The notes under the pieces were generated by a model, which searched no databases, was not told the DNA's origin, and saw only the letters and a program-made list of their open reading frames with translations. A stretch of 64,000 nucleotides of DNA, taken from Planctomycetaceae bacterium (GTDB lineage Bacteria > Planctomycetota > Planctomycetia > Pirellulales > Thermoguttaceae). The DNA is taken from NCBI GenBank assembly GCA_012719125.1, contig JAAYAY010000281.1, forward strand, positions 1 to 64,000, given 5' to 3'. Position numbers and translations under genes: made by a program. Of this stretch, positions 26,780-35,653 are shown one piece after another (position 1 is the stretch's first letter; each line of letters opens with the position of its first letter).

Positions 26780-29182
26780 ATGACTCGGCAGCTCCCTCAG
26801 ATTGGTCGACTCCTCGCTGGCTTAATGCTGGTCGCATCGCTCGGCGGCTGCAACCCGCAACAACCGTTCTACTTGAACGAAGACGGCGATCTGTCGCACT
26901 ACATCGGCCATGCAACCGACATCGAGTATCCCGATGTGGAGCAATGCAGTCTTGACGAGGTCGAGGGGGCGAGAGCTCCGGCCACGGTCACGAACTTCGA
27001 AGACTTCAAGATCACCGACATCACGCTGGAGGAGGCCGTTCGAATTGCGTTGGAGAATGCCAAGGTCATGCGGAGCCTGGGCGGAGTCGCCTTCGGCGCC
27101 TCGGGGACCCAGGGCACTCCGGGAGCCATTCTCTCCAATCCCAGCGGCACGGTGACCACCTACAATCCGGCGATCACCGAATCGGATCCCCGGTACGGCA
27201 CCGAAGCCGCCCTCTCCGCCTTCGATACCCAGTTCACAACCAGCGTGTTCTGGGAGAAGAACGATACGCCGCAGAACGTCACCTCGGTCGTCACGGCCTT
27301 CCGCCCCGACGTATACGAGCAGGATTTGGGAACCTTCCAGGCCCAATTGCGGAAGACGGCCGCCACCGGTGCAACCTGGTCCCTATCGCACAACGTGCGT
27401 TACGAGTGGAACAATGCCCTGGCGTCCCGCAAGTGGCCCAGTGATTGGGGTACCAACCTGGAAGCCGAGTTCCGCCAGCCGTTGATGCAGGGCTCCGGCG
27501 TCCAATCCAACCGGATTTCCGGGCCCGGCGCCATCCCCGGATACAACAACGGCATCATGATCGCCCGAATCCGCACCGACATCGCCCTGACCGACTTCGA
27601 GCAGGGAGTCCGCAACCTGGTCAACGACGTGGAGACGGCCTACTGGAACCTGCACTACGCCTACCGCCGGCTGGATACGGCGATTGCCGGCCGCGACAGC
27701 ACCTTGCGTGCCTGGCAGGTGATCCACGCCAAGCGGGTCGCGGACGCCGAAGGCGGCACGATTCAGAGCGAATCGCAAGCGCGGACCCAGTACTGGTCGT
27801 TCGAAGTCATCGTCAAGCAGTCGCAATCGAGCCTGTTCGCCGCCGAAAACGCGCTGCGTTACATCATGGGTCTGTCGCCTACCGACGGCCGCCTGTTCCG
27901 CCCGTCCGACGAACCGACCCGCGCACCCGCCCGATTCGATTGGCACGAAGTGCTCGGCGAGGGGCTTTCTCGCAGCGTCGAGCTTCGCCGCCAGAAATGG
28001 CAGATCAAAGAAAGCGAGCTCGCACTGATCAGTTCGAAGAACTACCTCCTGCCGCGGTTGGACGCCGTCGGACGCTACCGGTGGCTCGGCCTGGGCGATA
28101 TCCTCATCGAGGGCAGCAATTCGATCGATGCCGACGGCGATATCACCAACGCCTACGGTTCGATGACCAGTGGAAAGTACCAGGAATGGCAACTCGGCCT
28201 GGAAATGTCCATGCCGCTCGGATTCCGCAAGGAGATGTCGGGAGTCCGAAACGCCCAGCTTACCCTGGCGCGAGAGCGGGCGATTCTCCAGGAACAGGAA
28301 CTCGAACTGACACATCAGCTCTCCAGCGCCCTTCGTGAACTCGATCTCTACTACACCACGACCGTCGACAACTTCAGCCGCGTCATTGCCGCCCAGGACG
28401 AAGTCAACGGCCGCCGGGCCGTGTGGATGGCCGGCGTCGACAAGCAACTCGAAGGCGATACCATCAACCTCTACCTCAACTCGCTGCAGCGTCTGGCCGA
28501 GGCCCAGAACGAGTACTTCAGTTCGCTGAAGGACTACAACCTCGCCGTCATGAACGTCCACTACCGCAAGGGTTCGCTGCTGGAATACAACGGCGTCTGC
28601 CTCGCCGAGGGCCCGTGGGTCGACAAGGCCCAGTTCGACGCCCTTCGCCGAGCCCGGGCTCGCGACGCCAGCTACTACCTCGACTACGGCTTCACCCGTC
28701 CGGGCGTGATCAGCCGCGGCGGCTACCAGCAACACGCCAACCAGCCGGAAACGATCTTCGAGGACGGAACGACGGCCTCGCCGGACGCCGAATTGATCCC
28801 CGCCCCCGATCCCCTGCCGGCGAAGAAAACGGCGGACCCGGGCTACCGGGAAACCGGCATGCCTTCCCTGCGGATCCCCCGCTTGAGCCTGGCAAGCCCG
28901 AAGGCCCCGACCGATCAGACCGCCGGCAAGTTCGACCTCGCCGAACACTTCGACGTGCTCGGTGTGGCGGCCGTAGCCGAAAAAACCCCTGGCCGGGAAG
29001 GCCTCCAGCAAGTAAACTATGAGGCAAATTCCGACTCGGGTGATAGCACCGTCCTCCAGTTCGCGGCCCCGAAGCTGATCTCCGCCCAGCCCGCGGCCCA
29101 GACGTCGAATGAACCTGTCAAGAATCCGTCGACTGCTTCAACTGATCGGCCTGCTGCAGGCTGGAAGAAGCTGCAACGTTGA
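26780..29182 (+). CDS. TolC-like outer-membrane efflux lipoprotein
   Basis: 800 residues, much longer than typical TolC (about 450-500). ATG 26780 starts a lipoprotein signal with lipobox SLGGC (Cys24). The outer-membrane efflux protein domain follows (about 80-640), with long amphipathic helices (LEEAVRIALENAKVMRSL; LVNDVETAYWNLHYAYRRLD; RLAEAQNEYFSSLKDYNLAVMNVHYRKGSLLEY). A C-terminal extension of about 150 residues is Pro/Ala/Thr-rich and low-complexity. It would form the outer-membrane channel of a tripartite export system; no pump or adaptor is adjacent. The last 74 bases overlap the WYL regulator gene. Confidence 0.85.
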   Translation: MTRQLPQIGRLLAGLMLVASLGGCNPQQPFYLNEDGDLSHYIGHATDIEYPDVEQCSLDEVEGARAPATVTNFEDFKITDITLEEAVRIALENAKVMRSLGGVAFGASGTQGTPGAILSNPSGTVTTYNPAITESDPRYGTEAALSAFDTQFTTSVFWEKNDTPQNVTSVVTAFRPDVYEQDLGTFQAQLRKTAATGATWSLSHNVRYEWNNALASRKWPSDWGTNLEAEFRQPLMQGSGVQSNRISGPGAIPGYNNGIMIARIRTDIALTDFEQGVRNLVNDVETAYWNLHYAYRRLDTAIAGRDSTLRAWQVIHAKRVADAEGGTIQSESQARTQYWSFEVIVKQSQSSLFAAENALRYIMGLSPTDGRLFRPSDEPTRAPARFDWHEVLGEGLSRSVELRRQKWQIKESELALISSKNYLLPRLDAVGRYRWLGLGDILIEGSNSIDADGDITNAYGSMTSGKYQEWQLGLEMSMPLGFRKEMSGVRNAQLTLARERAILQEQELELTHQLSSALRELDLYYTTTVDNFSRVIAAQDEVNGRRAVWMAGVDKQLEGDTINLYLNSLQRLAEAQNEYFSSLKDYNLAVMNVHYRKGSLLEYNGVCLAEGPWVDKAQFDALRRARARDASYYLDYGFTRPGVISRGGYQQHANQPETIFEDGTTASPDAELIPAPDPLPAKKTADPGYRETGMPSLRIPRLSLASPKAPTDQTAGKFDLAEHFDVLGVAAVAEKTPGREGLQQVNYEANSDSGDSTVLQFAAPKLISAQPAAQTSNEPVKNPSTASTDRPAAGWKKLQR

Positions 29183-30077
29183 CGGCCTCGCCAGGGCCTG
29201 TGAGGTAAGCCGAAGGACGATCTTTCGCGATCTCGACGTCCTTCGGCAGTCGGGGGTGCCGCTGATCTTCAACGAAAGCGAGCAGCGGTACCGGATTCCC
29301 TCCGATTACTACCTGCCTCCCACCAACTTCACGCCGGAAGAGGCGCTCGCTTTGATCGTCCTGTGCAGCGATTTGGGCGAGCATTCCCATTTGCCCTTCT
29401 TCCGCCCGGCCCATTCGGCGGCCCTCAAACTCGAAAGCTCCTTGCCCGACCGGCTCCGGCGTCAGCTCCAATCGCCCGGTTCGGCAATCAAGATCCGGCT
29501 CGAACCGTCGAACCACCTCGCGGCCCACGAACGGATCTACGACCAGCTCGTCGAAGCCCTCGCCGAGCACCGCTGCGTGCGGATCGGCTATCGCAGCCCG
29601 ATCGAGCCGGAAGTATCGACCAAGGTCCACCCCTACCGCTTGCTGTTCAGCCGGCGAAGTTGGTACCTGATCGGCCGCTCGTCGCTTCATCGCTCGGTGC
29701 GCACCTTCAATGTCGGCCGGATCACCCGGCTCGAACTGCTCGACGACACCCACGAGATCCCTCGCGGCTTCAGCCTGGGCCGCTATCTGAGAAACGCCTG
29801 GCACCTGGTTCCCGAACCGGGCCCCGACCGCAAGGTGATCGTCCGGTTCAGCAAGCTGGTCGCCCAGAACGTGGCCGAGGTGGCCTGGCACCGGACCCAG
29901 CAACTCCACTTCAACCCCGACGGCACCCTCGACTACCAGGTGACGGTCTCCGGCCTGACGGAAATGTCCTGGTGGATCCTCGGCTACGGCGACCAGGCCG
30001 AGGTGCTCGAACCCGAAGATCTCCGCCAACTCATCGCCAAGAAAGCCGCCCGGATGGTGGAGATCTACAATGGATAG
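29109..30077 (+). CDS. HTH-WYL domain transcriptional regulator
   Basis: 322 residues. An N-terminal winged HTH (HTH_11/DeoR type, about 5-60: LIGLLQAGRSCNVDGLARA, CEVSRRTIFRDLDVLRQSG) is followed by a WYL domain (about 140-215: RCVRIGYRSP, VHPYRLLFSRRSWYLIGRS) and a WCX-like C-terminal domain (WWILGYGDQAEVLEPEDLRQ). WYL proteins bind small molecules or nucleic acids, and several regulate DNA-damage or defence genes. It starts 74 bases inside the tolC gene in another frame, so it is probably translated from the same transcript and may regulate the efflux gene. Confidence 0.88.
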   Translation: MNLSRIRRLLQLIGLLQAGRSCNVDGLARACEVSRRTIFRDLDVLRQSGVPLIFNESEQRYRIPSDYYLPPTNFTPEEALALIVLCSDLGEHSHLPFFRPAHSAALKLESSLPDRLRRQLQSPGSAIKIRLEPSNHLAAHERIYDQLVEALAEHRCVRIGYRSPIEPEVSTKVHPYRLLFSRRSWYLIGRSSLHRSVRTFNVGRITRLELLDDTHEIPRGFSLGRYLRNAWHLVPEPGPDRKVIVRFSKLVAQNVAEVAWHRTQQLHFNPDGTLDYQVTVSGLTEMSWWILGYGDQAEVLEPEDLRQLIAKKAARMVEIYNG

Positions 30078-30203
30078 GTGGGTGACTCCTGCCGGGTGTT
30101 ACCAATGCGTCTTCAGTAGAGTTGTTGTTAGGAAAATCGAATGAGCTGAATGGTGACCACAAGAAGTCGCACCCGGCAGGAGCAACCCACTTGGGCAGGA
30201 TTC

Positions 30204-31028
30204 TCACTCGCGACTCTGCTCACCTGTCGACGCGCGCCGTACCGCGATGTCTTTACCGTTCACCCGCAAGGAAGTAACGGCCCAAGTGAAGTAATCGTGG
30301 CCGTTCGGCAGAACGGTTCGCTTCGCCACTGGAATGAACGTCTGGCGATCGATGCAGACGGCCGTCTGATGACAGACTCTTTGATCCTCCAGCAGCCTTG
30401 GACGAGCAAACAGGAAGATGTTCTCGTCGTTCTCCTTGACGCTCAAGTCAAATCGTTCCGCCAGAGCACTTGCGTCGTCTGCAAAGACGAGCGGCAAGCA
30501 GTCCGTTGGCGATTCGGGAAAGACGGCATCCCATTCCTCGGGGACGAATACAACGAGAATCGGAAAGAGCCTTTCCAGGAGCCCTGCGGGCTTCCGTTTG
30601 GTGGGCTGCGCAAGTCCCTCTCGAACGATTTTGTTCCTCTCGGGAAGGTCCAAACGGGAAATCGTCAGAACTTCATTCTCAGAGAAGACCAGCTTGAATT
30701 CGTCCGAAGTCCAGACAAGCTGCTCCTCAGGCTTGTTCTCTCGCCAACATCTCTTCTGGTCGGCAGAGAATGCTGTCCACTCTCCGCAGTCACCCGGTCT
30801 GAGCACGAACCGGCCCCAGTTGGCCAACCGCGGTTTGGGACCGTAGAGATTCGGTCGGCGTTCAAACTGGGCGAACTCGATCTCAACCTCCTCCCAATCC
30901 TTCCTCACTTCCTTCAATCGCTCGATCACCTCTTCCGGCGACAAGTCACTGTCCACCAGTTCCGAGCCGCTTGCGCCGGCGAGGGCCGTCAGAACAGAGC
31001 CGAATACCACAGAAACAAGCATTCGCAT
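30204..31028 (-). CDS. Secreted hypothetical protein (planctomycete TIGR03009/LolA-like type)
   Basis: 274 residues. ATG 31028 has AGGAGG 7 bases upstream and begins a signal peptide (MRMLVSVVFGSVLTALAGASG). The mature part starts with an amphipathic helix (LSPEEVIERLKEVRKDWEEV) followed by alternating beta strands (EIEFAQFER; WGRFVLRPG; FKLVFSENEVLTISRLDLPERN), the pattern of LolA-like lipoprotein-carrier folds. It resembles the planctomycete-specific TIGR03009 secreted family, but this was judged by eye. Probably periplasmic; function unknown. Confidence 0.65.
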   Translation of the reverse strand: MRMLVSVVFGSVLTALAGASGSELVDSDLSPEEVIERLKEVRKDWEEVEIEFAQFERRPNLYGPKPRLANWGRFVLRPGDCGEWTAFSADQKRCWRENKPEEQLVWTSDEFKLVFSENEVLTISRLDLPERNKIVREGLAQPTKRKPAGLLERLFPILVVFVPEEWDAVFPESPTDCLPLVFADDASALAERFDLSVKENDENIFLFARPRLLEDQRVCHQTAVCIDRQTFIPVAKRTVLPNGHDYFTWAVTSLRVNGKDIAVRRASTGEQSRE

Positions 31029-31259
31029 CACGGTTCCTCCTTGGTCAGGGCGAGCTGCCCGTGCAAACCGAGATCACCACCCCACTTCCGGTAGGTTATC
31101 CCAATTCGCGCAATTGGGGAATACGAATTAGTTTCTCTGTCCCCACGGGGCTGATCGCGGGCCCTGTCAAACAGGCCCGGCCCGCATAGAATAGACAGAA
31201 CGCCGCTGGGTGTTCCCGGCCGTAAGCCTCAATTGTCGCGTCCAGTTCTGCTTTTTCGC

Positions 31260-33206
31260 ATGCCCAAACGCCGTCCGAACCACCGCAGGCCCGCCAGCCC
31301 CCCCACCGGCTCGCCGCCTCTTCCCATGACCCCGGAAGAAGTGAAACAGCGCGGCTGGGACGCCATCGACGTCGTCTTCGTCACGGGCGACGCCTACGTC
31401 GACCACCCCAGCTTCGCCATGGCCCTGCTGGGACGCGTCATGGAAGACGCCGGCTATCGCGTGGCCATTCTGAGCCAGCCCGACTGGCATTCCTGCGATC
31501 CCTGGCGGCAGTTCGGCCGGCCCCGGCTTTGCTTCTCCGTCAGCGCCGGCAATATGGACTCGATGATCAACCACTACACGGCCAACAAGAAAGTCCGCAA
31601 CGACGACGCCTACAGCCCCGGCGGGCAGCCCGGCCGCCGGCCCGATCGGGCCACGCTGGCCTACTGTCAGCGGGCGAGGGAGGCGTTTCCCGGCGTGCCG
31701 GTCATTGCCGGAGGCGTCGAGGCCAGCCTGCGCCGGCTCGCCCACTACGACTACTGGAGCGACAAGGTCCGCCGCTCGATCGTGCTCGATTCCAAGGCCG
31801 ACCTGCTTGTCTACGGCATGGGCGAACGAGGCTTGCTGCAAATCCTGGAACGATTGGCCAAGGGTGAGCCGATCCACCAGATCCGCGATATCCGCGGCAC
31901 GGCCTACCGGCTCGGCGCCAGCCAGACGCCGCCGGAAGAAGACACGATCCGACTCCCCAGCTTCGAAGAGGTGTCGACCGACAAACGCAGTTTCGCCCGC
32001 ATGACGAAGATCGCTCATCTCGAAACCAACCCGTTCAACGCTCGGCGGCTCGTGCAGTACCACGGACGCGAGGCGGTCGTCGTCAACCCGCCGCAGTTGC
32101 CCATGGAAGAGGCCGAGATGGACCGCGTCTACGGGCTGCCGTACACGCGGAGTCCCCATCCGGCGTACGGCGACCAGCCGATTCCCGCTCTGCAGGTCGT
32201 GCGGCACTCGATCCAGATCATGCGCGGCTGCTTCGGCGGCTGCACCTTCTGCTCGATCACGGCCCACGAAGGACGGGTCATTCAGAGCCGCAGCGAACGA
32301 TCGATCCTGGAAGAAATCCGACGGCTTTCGGAGGATCCCACCTTCACCGGGGTGATCAGCGACGTGGGCGGCCCGACGGCCAACATGTATCGAATGAACT
32401 GCAGCCGGCCCGAGATCCGCGCCAAGTGCAAGCGGCTCAGTTGCGTCCACCCGTCGATCTGCAAGTTGCTCAACACGGATCACGACCCCCTGATCCGGTT
32501 GCTCGAGGATTCACGGAAACAACCCGGCGTCAAACGCGTCTTCGTCGCCTCCGGCGTTCGTACCGATCTGGCACAGCGGAGCCAGGCCTACCTCGACCAG
32601 ATGGCGCGCCACCATGTCGGAGGGCACATGAAGGTCGCGCCCGAACACACCGATCCCGGCGTTCTCGAACTGATGAAGAAGCCGCCGATCGAAAACTACG
32701 AGGCGTTCGCCGAACAGTTCCACCAGGCGTCGTGCCGTGCCGGCAAGCAGCAGTACCTCGTCCCCTACTTCATTGCTGGGCACCCGGGCAGCGACCTGCA
32801 CGCCATGATCGACGTGGCTCTCTATCTGAAACGGAGCGGGCAGCGCCCCGAACAGGTTCAGGATTTCATCCCCGGGCCGTTCGACATTGCAACCTGCATG
32901 TACCACACCGGCATCGATCCCATGACCGGGCGCGACGTCTACGTGGCCAGGGGAATGCGCCAGCGCCGCCTCCAGCGGGCTCTCCTCCAGTTCTTCAAAC
33001 CCGAGAACGACGCTCTCGTCCGCGAAGCCCTGAAAGAAACCGGCCGCACCGACCTCATCGGCTCCGGCCCGGACTGCCTCATCCCCGCCAACCCGCCCAA
33101 ACAATCAGAGAAACAGCCGCCCGCAAAGAAACGATCCGAAAGCCCCCCAGTTCCCGGGCAAGGCTACCGCCCCCACCGCAAAACGTCTCGCAAGAGAAGT
33201 CGTTAG
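31260..33206 (+). CDS. ygiQ: YgiQ-family radical SAM protein
   Basis: 648 residues. The N-terminal domain starts LPMTPEEVKQRGWDAIDVVFVTGDAYVDHPSF, nearly identical to the conserved YgiQ N-terminus. The 4Fe-4S motif is Cys324-x3-Cys328-x2-Cys331 in RGCFGGCTFCSITAHEGR, followed by a TIM-barrel segment (VAPEHTDPGVLELMKKP; FIAGHPGSDLHAMIDVALYLK) and the C-terminal DFIPGPFDIATCMYHTGIDP. The last 60 residues are a basic, Pro/Lys/Ser-rich tail. ATG 31260 is used; ATG 31326 (immediately before the conserved TPEEV) is possible. The reaction of YgiQ proteins is not established; cobalamin or rRNA/tRNA-related roles have not been shown here. Confidence 0.93.
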   Translation: MPKRRPNHRRPASPPTGSPPLPMTPEEVKQRGWDAIDVVFVTGDAYVDHPSFAMALLGRVMEDAGYRVAILSQPDWHSCDPWRQFGRPRLCFSVSAGNMDSMINHYTANKKVRNDDAYSPGGQPGRRPDRATLAYCQRAREAFPGVPVIAGGVEASLRRLAHYDYWSDKVRRSIVLDSKADLLVYGMGERGLLQILERLAKGEPIHQIRDIRGTAYRLGASQTPPEEDTIRLPSFEEVSTDKRSFARMTKIAHLETNPFNARRLVQYHGREAVVVNPPQLPMEEAEMDRVYGLPYTRSPHPAYGDQPIPALQVVRHSIQIMRGCFGGCTFCSITAHEGRVIQSRSERSILEEIRRLSEDPTFTGVISDVGGPTANMYRMNCSRPEIRAKCKRLSCVHPSICKLLNTDHDPLIRLLEDSRKQPGVKRVFVASGVRTDLAQRSQAYLDQMARHHVGGHMKVAPEHTDPGVLELMKKPPIENYEAFAEQFHQASCRAGKQQYLVPYFIAGHPGSDLHAMIDVALYLKRSGQRPEQVQDFIPGPFDIATCMYHTGIDPMTGRDVYVARGMRQRRLQRALLQFFKPENDALVREALKETGRTDLIGSGPDCLIPANPPKQSEKQPPAKKRSESPPVPGQGYRPHRKTSRKRSR

Positions 33207-33231
33207 GAGTTGAGGGTCCTCCTCCGCTTCA

Positions 33232-33465
33232 TTTTCTGAACATGAGAGATCAGAGGAATCAGAGAAGGGCTTTCAAGGACAAGCGTTCCATATCTGCTTT
33301 CTGTGTGCAAAACGTAGGGTGTTTCTTCAGATAAACAATAAACACCCCATGCCCTGCACTATCTTCAGGGAATTCTAGGTTGCCCACTTGTATCACCCGG
33401 TCAATCTGGCCAAGCTGATGCCGACACATGACTTCTCCGATTCCTCTGATCCCTCATGTTCAAAA
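33232..33465. repeat. Inverted pair of 33-35 bp repeats (copies A and B)
   Basis: Copy A (33232-33266, plus orientation) contains GAACATGAGAGATCAGAGGA followed by ATCAGAGAA. Copy B (33433-33465, minus orientation) is its near-perfect inverted match, GAACATGAGGGATCAGAGGA then ATCGGAGAA on the complement. The spacer of about 166 bases has no gene. Copy B ends 22 bases before the GxxExxY start codon. A and B are more like each other than like copies C and D on the other side of the gene. Confidence 0.75.
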
Positions 33466-33486
33466 CCTTCTGTGGAGGCAAGTCTC

Positions 33487-33903
33487 ATGCATCCCCTGGC
33501 AGAACAAGCGGCGGCGCTGACCAAGGACGTCATCGGTGCAGCAATCGAGGTTCATCGCGATAAAGGGCCCGGGCTACTGGAGTCCATTTACGAATGGTGC
33601 CTGGAAATCGAACTGGAACTCCGCGGACACACTGTGCGGCGGCAAAAAGAGGTCGTCATCGACTACAAGGGGCATCAACGCAAGGAAGAACTACGTTTCG
33701 ATGTGCTGGTCGACGAATGCCTCATGGTCGAAGTGAAGGCCGTGGAGAAGGTCCACCCGATCCACAAGGCCCAACTACTCAGCTACATGAAGCTCCTCGA
33801 TCTGCCCTTGGGCCTGGTGATCAACTTCCACAGCGAGAGACTTGTCGACGGCGTATCCCGGCTCGTCCTGCCAGGAGCCGACGTGCCGCGGTCTTGGGCA
33901 TGA
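33487..33903 (+). CDS. GxxExxY protein (PDDEXK_3-type nuclease-like)
   Basis: 138 residues, full length for the family. ATG 33487 is preceded by GGAGG 9 bases upstream. The name motif is GLLESIY (29-35). The conserved core is VIGAAIEVHRDKGPGLLESIYE, ELELRGHTVRRQKEVVI, the metal-site Asp72 (RFDVLVD), Glu82 and Lys84 (LMVEVKAVEKV) and QLLSYMKLLDLPLGLVINF, the pattern of the PD-(D/E)XK-fold family PDDEXK_3. Function is not established. It is tightly bracketed by inverted 33-36 bp repeats (copy B 22 bp upstream, copy C 19 bp downstream), suggesting that gene and repeats form one unit. Confidence 0.9.
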   Translation: MHPLAEQAAALTKDVIGAAIEVHRDKGPGLLESIYEWCLEIELELRGHTVRRQKEVVIDYKGHQRKEELRFDVLVDECLMVEVKAVEKVHPIHKAQLLSYMKLLDLPLGLVINFHSERLVDGVSRLVLPGADVPRSWA

Positions 33904-33921
33904 TGTACTTTACCGATTCCC

Positions 33922-34107
33922 TTTTCTTGAACAGGAGCAATCAGAGGAATCGGAGGACACTTTCGGGAATAGTCTCTGGTGGTCGTGAGAGCAGAAAGCT
34001 GATTGCCCGGAAACAGATCAAGTGACTCCCGGCTTTCGTATGGTCATCTGTTACGCAGGTCCCCATCCGCAACCCCCTCTGAATCCTCTGATTGCTCCTG
34101 TTCAAAA
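33922..34107. repeat. Inverted pair of 33-36 bp repeats (copies C and D)
   Basis: Copy C (33922-33957, plus) contains GAACAGGAGCAATCAGAGGA followed by ATCGGAGGA. Copy D (34075-34107, minus) has the complement GAACAGGAGCAATCAGAGGA then TTCAGAGGG. The spacer is about 117 bases and has no gene. C and D share GAACAGGAGCAATC, which separates them from copies A and B (GAACATGAG). Copy D ends 38 bases before the stop codon of the next minus-strand gene. Confidence 0.75.
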
Positions 34108-34144
34108 CCCGAAGCGGCAGGAATCTCTCCTTTCTCCATTACAC

Positions 34145-35611
34145 CTACGCAAAGATCTCGATTCCCTTCGGTGCGGGGGCAGGGAACGACGAATCGCACT
34201 GGATACACGCCTCTCGGTCTTGCGGGCTCGGCGTATGGCACGCGGGGCATTCCGCACGCACGGGCCAGCGGCGATGGCAGAGATAGGCCAGGTAGCCCGG
34301 TACGCCGAAGAAGAAGACGAATGCGGCCCAGGTCTTCGTCCAGGGCAAGGCATATTTGCGCTGGCGGCGAATACAGGCCCAACTCAAGGCAGCACCCAGG
34401 AGGAACAGCCCCACTAGAACGGGCACCAGTTGTCGCAGAGAATCCCGGAACGCCTCGCCATAGCTCCACTCAGGATGCCGCGATTTCTCCGCCAGCGGCC
34501 CAAAACCAAACACCAGGGCCGGAGCCATGATCCCGGGCACGGGGCAGGCTGCCGAACGACGCACTCCCTGGAGGCGGGCGGTTCGGTTGGGACCGGCTTC
34601 CGTCAGGGTGAGTTCCTTTCGCTCCAACACTTCGCCCGCTGGAGTGGTCCAGAGGAGCGTTGCCTCGTCATGGCCAGACATTGGGTCGTGGCGGCAGGTG
34701 GCGAACAGCGTCTTGTTGTCGGGGAGCAGGTAGATCGCCAACGGCTCGGCGCGGAACTCTTCGGGGATCGCATATTCCGTCACCGGTTTGCCTTCAAGCG
34801 ACAGATAGGCCACTTTCTCGGGGAATCGCACGGCCAGCAGTTGCTGGAAATCACGCCCGCCATCGGAAGGTCGCTGGGAACATGTGATCGACACAATTGC
34901 CGGGTCATCCAGAAGGGGTTGAACGGTCTTGTCGCGCAAGTTGACCATGAGGATCTTCGAGCCCATGCGAACCGCAACCGCCCAACTCGGCCAGCGGAGC
35001 TCGTAGTCGTGTGCGAAGGAGTAGTATCCGAGGAGGTGGTAGCGTCCGATGCCTGATGTGACACCATTGCCGTGGTAAGAGTAATCAGTCAGGGCGATCG
35101 GAAAGCACCGGTCCGGCTCAGGAAGCTCTTGTTGCCAGCCGCTCAGTCCTAGGTAGCCGAGGCACTGGCAAGTCGTCCTGTCGTAGCCGACGAAGTAGGC
35201 TCGCCCTTCTCGCTGCCCGTCGTGGATCATGTACCAGAGTTGCTCTCGCATCCCGGAAACATAGAACGTCTTTGCCAGCGAGTTCCATCCGGGCGGTGCC
35301 CATGACCAATGAACGGCAGGCTTGGCGCCGTTATCCAACTGGGCGCCGTTGATCGTACTCTCGGGGCCCTCCAACTCAACCTGCTTGCCGTCCAGGTCCT
35401 GTGCTTGTGAACCGCAATCCCGCTGATAGAAGCTGATGTAGGGCGTACCGTCGGCAACCACGGTCAGGAGTCGGCTCACGTAGTGCGACGGGAGGAACTG
35501 TTCAACGGTTACACCCGCCGAGACAGCAAGCCAAGCCCACGCCACGCCTAGTCCCACGGTGATGACGAGAGCCAGTATGAGCGGTCGGCCGACTTTCTGA
35601 TCCCTTGGCAT
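34145..35611 (-). CDS. Membrane protein with C-terminal zinc-ribbon-like motif, part of ABC operon
   Basis: 488 residues, not recognised as a named family. One N-terminal TM segment (about 10-30), a large exported domain of about 350 residues (beta-propeller-like repeats such as KVAYLSLEGKPVTEYAIPEE, KTLFATCRHD), then two TM segments (about 400-420 and 433-450) and a C-terminal Cys-x2-Cys...Cys-x2-Cys cluster (ECPACHTPSPQDREACIQC) that could bind zinc. It is the last gene of a four-gene unit (GntR, ATPase, permease, this gene), 42 bp after the permease. It may be a sensor or accessory subunit of the transporter. Confidence 0.75.
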   Translation of the reverse strand: MPRDQKVGRPLILALVITVGLGVAWAWLAVSAGVTVEQFLPSHYVSRLLTVVADGTPYISFYQRDCGSQAQDLDGKQVELEGPESTINGAQLDNGAKPAVHWSWAPPGWNSLAKTFYVSGMREQLWYMIHDGQREGRAYFVGYDRTTCQCLGYLGLSGWQQELPEPDRCFPIALTDYSYHGNGVTSGIGRYHLLGYYSFAHDYELRWPSWAVAVRMGSKILMVNLRDKTVQPLLDDPAIVSITCSQRPSDGGRDFQQLLAVRFPEKVAYLSLEGKPVTEYAIPEEFRAEPLAIYLLPDNKTLFATCRHDPMSGHDEATLLWTTPAGEVLERKELTLTEAGPNRTARLQGVRRSAACPVPGIMAPALVFGFGPLAEKSRHPEWSYGEAFRDSLRQLVPVLVGLFLLGAALSWACIRRQRKYALPWTKTWAAFVFFFGVPGYLAYLCHRRWPVRAECPACHTPSPQDREACIQCDSSFPAPAPKGIEIFA

Positions 35612-35653
35612 GGCAAACTCCCCTAACGCGCTCTTGCTTCATAACCGGAGACA

